From contig BSDZ01000089.1 in the NCBI GenBank assembly GCA_030268105.1, forward strand, positions 2,666,001 through 2,730,000: a stretch of 64,000 nucleotides of DNA. The letters run 5' to 3'. The DNA comes from Volvox africanus (Eukaryota > Chlorophyta > Chlorophyceae > Chlamydomonadales > Volvocaceae). Positions 62,286 through 64,000 of this stretch are shown here, piece by piece. Every line of letters begins with the position of its first letter. Position 1 is the first letter of the stretch. Position numbers and translations under genes: made by a program. The notes under the pieces were generated by a model that was not told where the DNA came from, did no database searches, and saw only the letters and a list, made by a program, of their open reading frames with translations.

Positions 62286-63110
62286 TGTTGTACCTCTCGT
62301 TCGCGTTTGCTCATGAGTATCTGCGCGTCTGGAGACTATCGATACCGATGCGCGAGCACTTGCAAGTACAGCAAGGCAAGCAAGAGCAAACAGAGACAGC
62401 GGAAGACTTCAAGACGAAGAGAGATATAACTTACGGTCTTACAGATCGGAATGATGCAATGGACGAAATCGCCGTCAGCGCCGGAAGCAAGCAATAATCA
62501 CGCGGCGGTGATTAGCGAAGTTCAGGCTTTAGCTCGGGCTAAGTAGAATATCGTATAGTAATAGTAATGTGGAACACACAAGTGTTCTCCAGTATCGAAT
62601 GTCTTGTCTAGCTTAGCCGTCCTCGCATCTGTTATACTCGCAGCATCGCAGTGCCGTACGATTCACATTAGGAGGCCGATCCTAGATGTGACAACCCTAC
62701 TGCGTATAGGCGATGTCTACGCATAACAACGTATAAGCCTTTCCGGCATTCGCATGATGCAAGGGTCCGGATAACGATATCCGGTTGCAGGGCATGCATC
62801 GCGACGAGTGCGGCGCTCTCAACGTGTGCTTTAATGAAGTAATATTATATCAGATAATATTACTTATCGTTTCGTAGCACGAGCATAATGCGCACTTCAA
62901 TGTTTTGGGCTTTCATGCATGCTAGGCGGATTTGCCATGATGCGATGTCGCGATGGATAATGACAACATGCCAAATGCATATATAAATGTACACGAATAC
63001 ATTTATATCATGCAGATTCATTCATATGCAATGCGTTCATCACAAAAGCACTTCGCCTCGTAGGATCGCGTCGACCTACGCGTCGGCGGGAAATGAACCG
63101 AAGCACAACA
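62286..63110 (-). repeat. 5' LTR (relative to element direction), promoter of the element
   Basis: On the minus strand it starts TGTTGTGCTTCGGTTC and ends GAGGTACAACA. A TATATA word about 130 bases from its start could serve as TATA box. It differs from its partner at about four positions: near 62494, 62591, 62619 and 62905. Confidence 0.95.
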
Positions 63111-64000
63111 CCCATGTAGCATGAGCACAGATGATAATTGTATTGTAGAACCTGCGGGTCCGTTATGAGTTTCCAACGGCACAGCCAAGAGGCATAATTA
63201 CGAGCTGTCTTCATCTTAGACAAACCTTGCCCGTTGCGATAAACCAAGCATGGTCTAACCAATCAACATGCCCTGGAGCCGCAGGGAATGAGGCACATCT
63301 GGTTGCATGATGTGCTTGCGGCGGGCAGCAAACAACGACCCGGCAGCAAACGGTCAGCAAGGAACGGTAGTAAGTTCTAATCCATTACGAAGCGTAGTCC
63401 CGCCTACTCGCTCTATACTGCATATAGGAGAACCAAAGACCCAGTTGTGCTGACCCACGGGGTCTGTGCTCCTTGTGTACCATGGTCCATGTCTTACCAG
63501 ATCAATTCGCACATTCTTCGTTATGAAGGCATCCTAAGTCAACAAGAAATATGTCATGTATACTGGGGCAACTCACCAAACATCGGAGACATTTATGCCA
63601 AGCCTTTAAAGTTTGCTGAGCTTCTTGCCATGAGCCATCGTCCTGCATGTGCCTGCGTCCCAGTTCCATATGTAAGCCTAAATAAGTTTTATGGCTTTTT
63701 GAGCAAAGCCGCGGAGCTCGCCGGCGTCTCTGTGAGCGATTGGCGCAGTCTATCTTGCGCGAACGGTAAATACTCTGTCAGGCACTTCTTACCAGATAGC
63801 ACCCAGAGGAGACTTCCTGCCAAGGAGGTCGTGCGAGTAGAACATGTTTAATTAAGTCGGTGTCACTGTCCTAGGCAAAACATCTTAACTCTTTGTCGTC
63901 CCGAGGTTCACAAAACTAATGCCAGTCAGATCAGCGAGTTTCTTCCTCGCCAAGCCGTGCTAACACCTAGGACCTCAATAATAGTTGCAAGGCAGAGCGG
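63111..64000. other. Right flank of the retrotransposon; one unassigned open frame
   Basis: A plus-strand frame at 63447-63851 (134 codons, including SNRxLSCANG-like and PDSTQRRLPAKEVVRVEHV text) is open with no recognised domain. A minus-strand frame at 63262-63008 runs across the LTR border, so it cannot be a gene in its present form. The rest shows nothing. Confidence 0.3.

Larger units (their letters stand above)
55638..63110 (-). mobile_element. Complete Ty3/Gypsy LTR retrotransposon with chromodomain (chromovirus)
   Basis: A 7473-bp element lies in minus orientation. Both ends are 825-bp LTRs, the outer borders are TG...CA, and CCCAT is duplicated directly outside (55633-55637 and 63111-63115). 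Inside are a primer-binding site, a gag frame, a pol frame with protease, reverse transcriptase, RNase H, integrase and a C-terminal chromodomain, and a polypurine tract. All reading frames are intact apart from one TAG between gag and pol. The two LTRs differ at only about four places that I can find, so insertion is recent and the copy may still be active. It sits in noncoding sequence. Confidence 0.95.

Noticed and set aside
63008..63262. Minus-strand frame ending in the LTR
   Set aside because: It crosses the retrotransposon border. The empty-site sequence without the element gives no convincing protein either.
1..64000. CRISPR arrays, operons, prophage or bacterial secretion systems
   Set aside because: Introns, LTR retrotransposon and gene content are eukaryotic, and no regularly spaced direct repeats were seen.

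Overview
The window is nuclear DNA from a eukaryote with many introns. Genes are broken by GT-AG introns of about 100-700 bp (up to 1.7 kb), spacers are long and one LTR retrotransposon is present. A green alga is the best inference. The biotin-protein ligase follows the plant HCS1 type of C-terminus, CTP synthase and GEMIN2 fit a green lineage, proteins are Ala/Gln rich, and a short CCCTAAA-like array lies near the left end. The species cannot be fixed from the sequence.

Layout. 0.4-4.2 kb (+): an unrecognised multi-exon gene with a hydrophobic helix and a coiled coil. 5.6-9.4 kb (-): biotin-protein ligase, rebuilt as 7 phase-consistent exons (370 aa). 9.9-15.2 kb (+): CTP synthase, 14 exons (about 607 aa), divergent from the ligase across a 530-bp spacer. 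16.3-20.4 kb (-): a 1250-aa Ala-rich two-exon protein. 21.2-21.6 kb (-): a small RNase P/MRP Rpr2-like gene, divergent from GEMIN2 (22.2-26.2 kb, +, 6 exons, 444 aa). 26.9-27.5 kb (-): the 3' end of an unknown gene. 28.5-35.4 kb (+): a GT61-type glycosyltransferase, 9 exons, 567 aa, with a GC-AG intron. 38.2-42.3 kb (+): a kinesin-light-chain-like TPR protein, also with a GC-AG intron. 42.8-45.5 kb (+): a DRC9/IQCG-like axonemal gene carrying an in-frame TGA and apparent frameshifts. 46.6-46.9 kb (-): signal peptidase complex subunit 1. 47.9-48.5 kb and 50.4-51.8 kb (-): fragments of unknown genes. 55.6-63.1 kb: a complete, recently inserted Ty3/Gypsy chromovirus on the minus strand, with near-identical 825-bp LTRs and a CCCAT target duplication.

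The genes are unrelated housekeeping loci and form no operon or pathway cluster: biotinylation, pyrimidine nucleotides, snRNP assembly, tRNA processing, ER signal peptide cleavage and glycosylation. Exon borders were set by hand from splice motifs, reading phase and remembered family resemblance. Long stretches (35.4-38.1, 48.5-50.4, 52-55.6 and 63.1-64 kb) hold nothing I can assign firmly.
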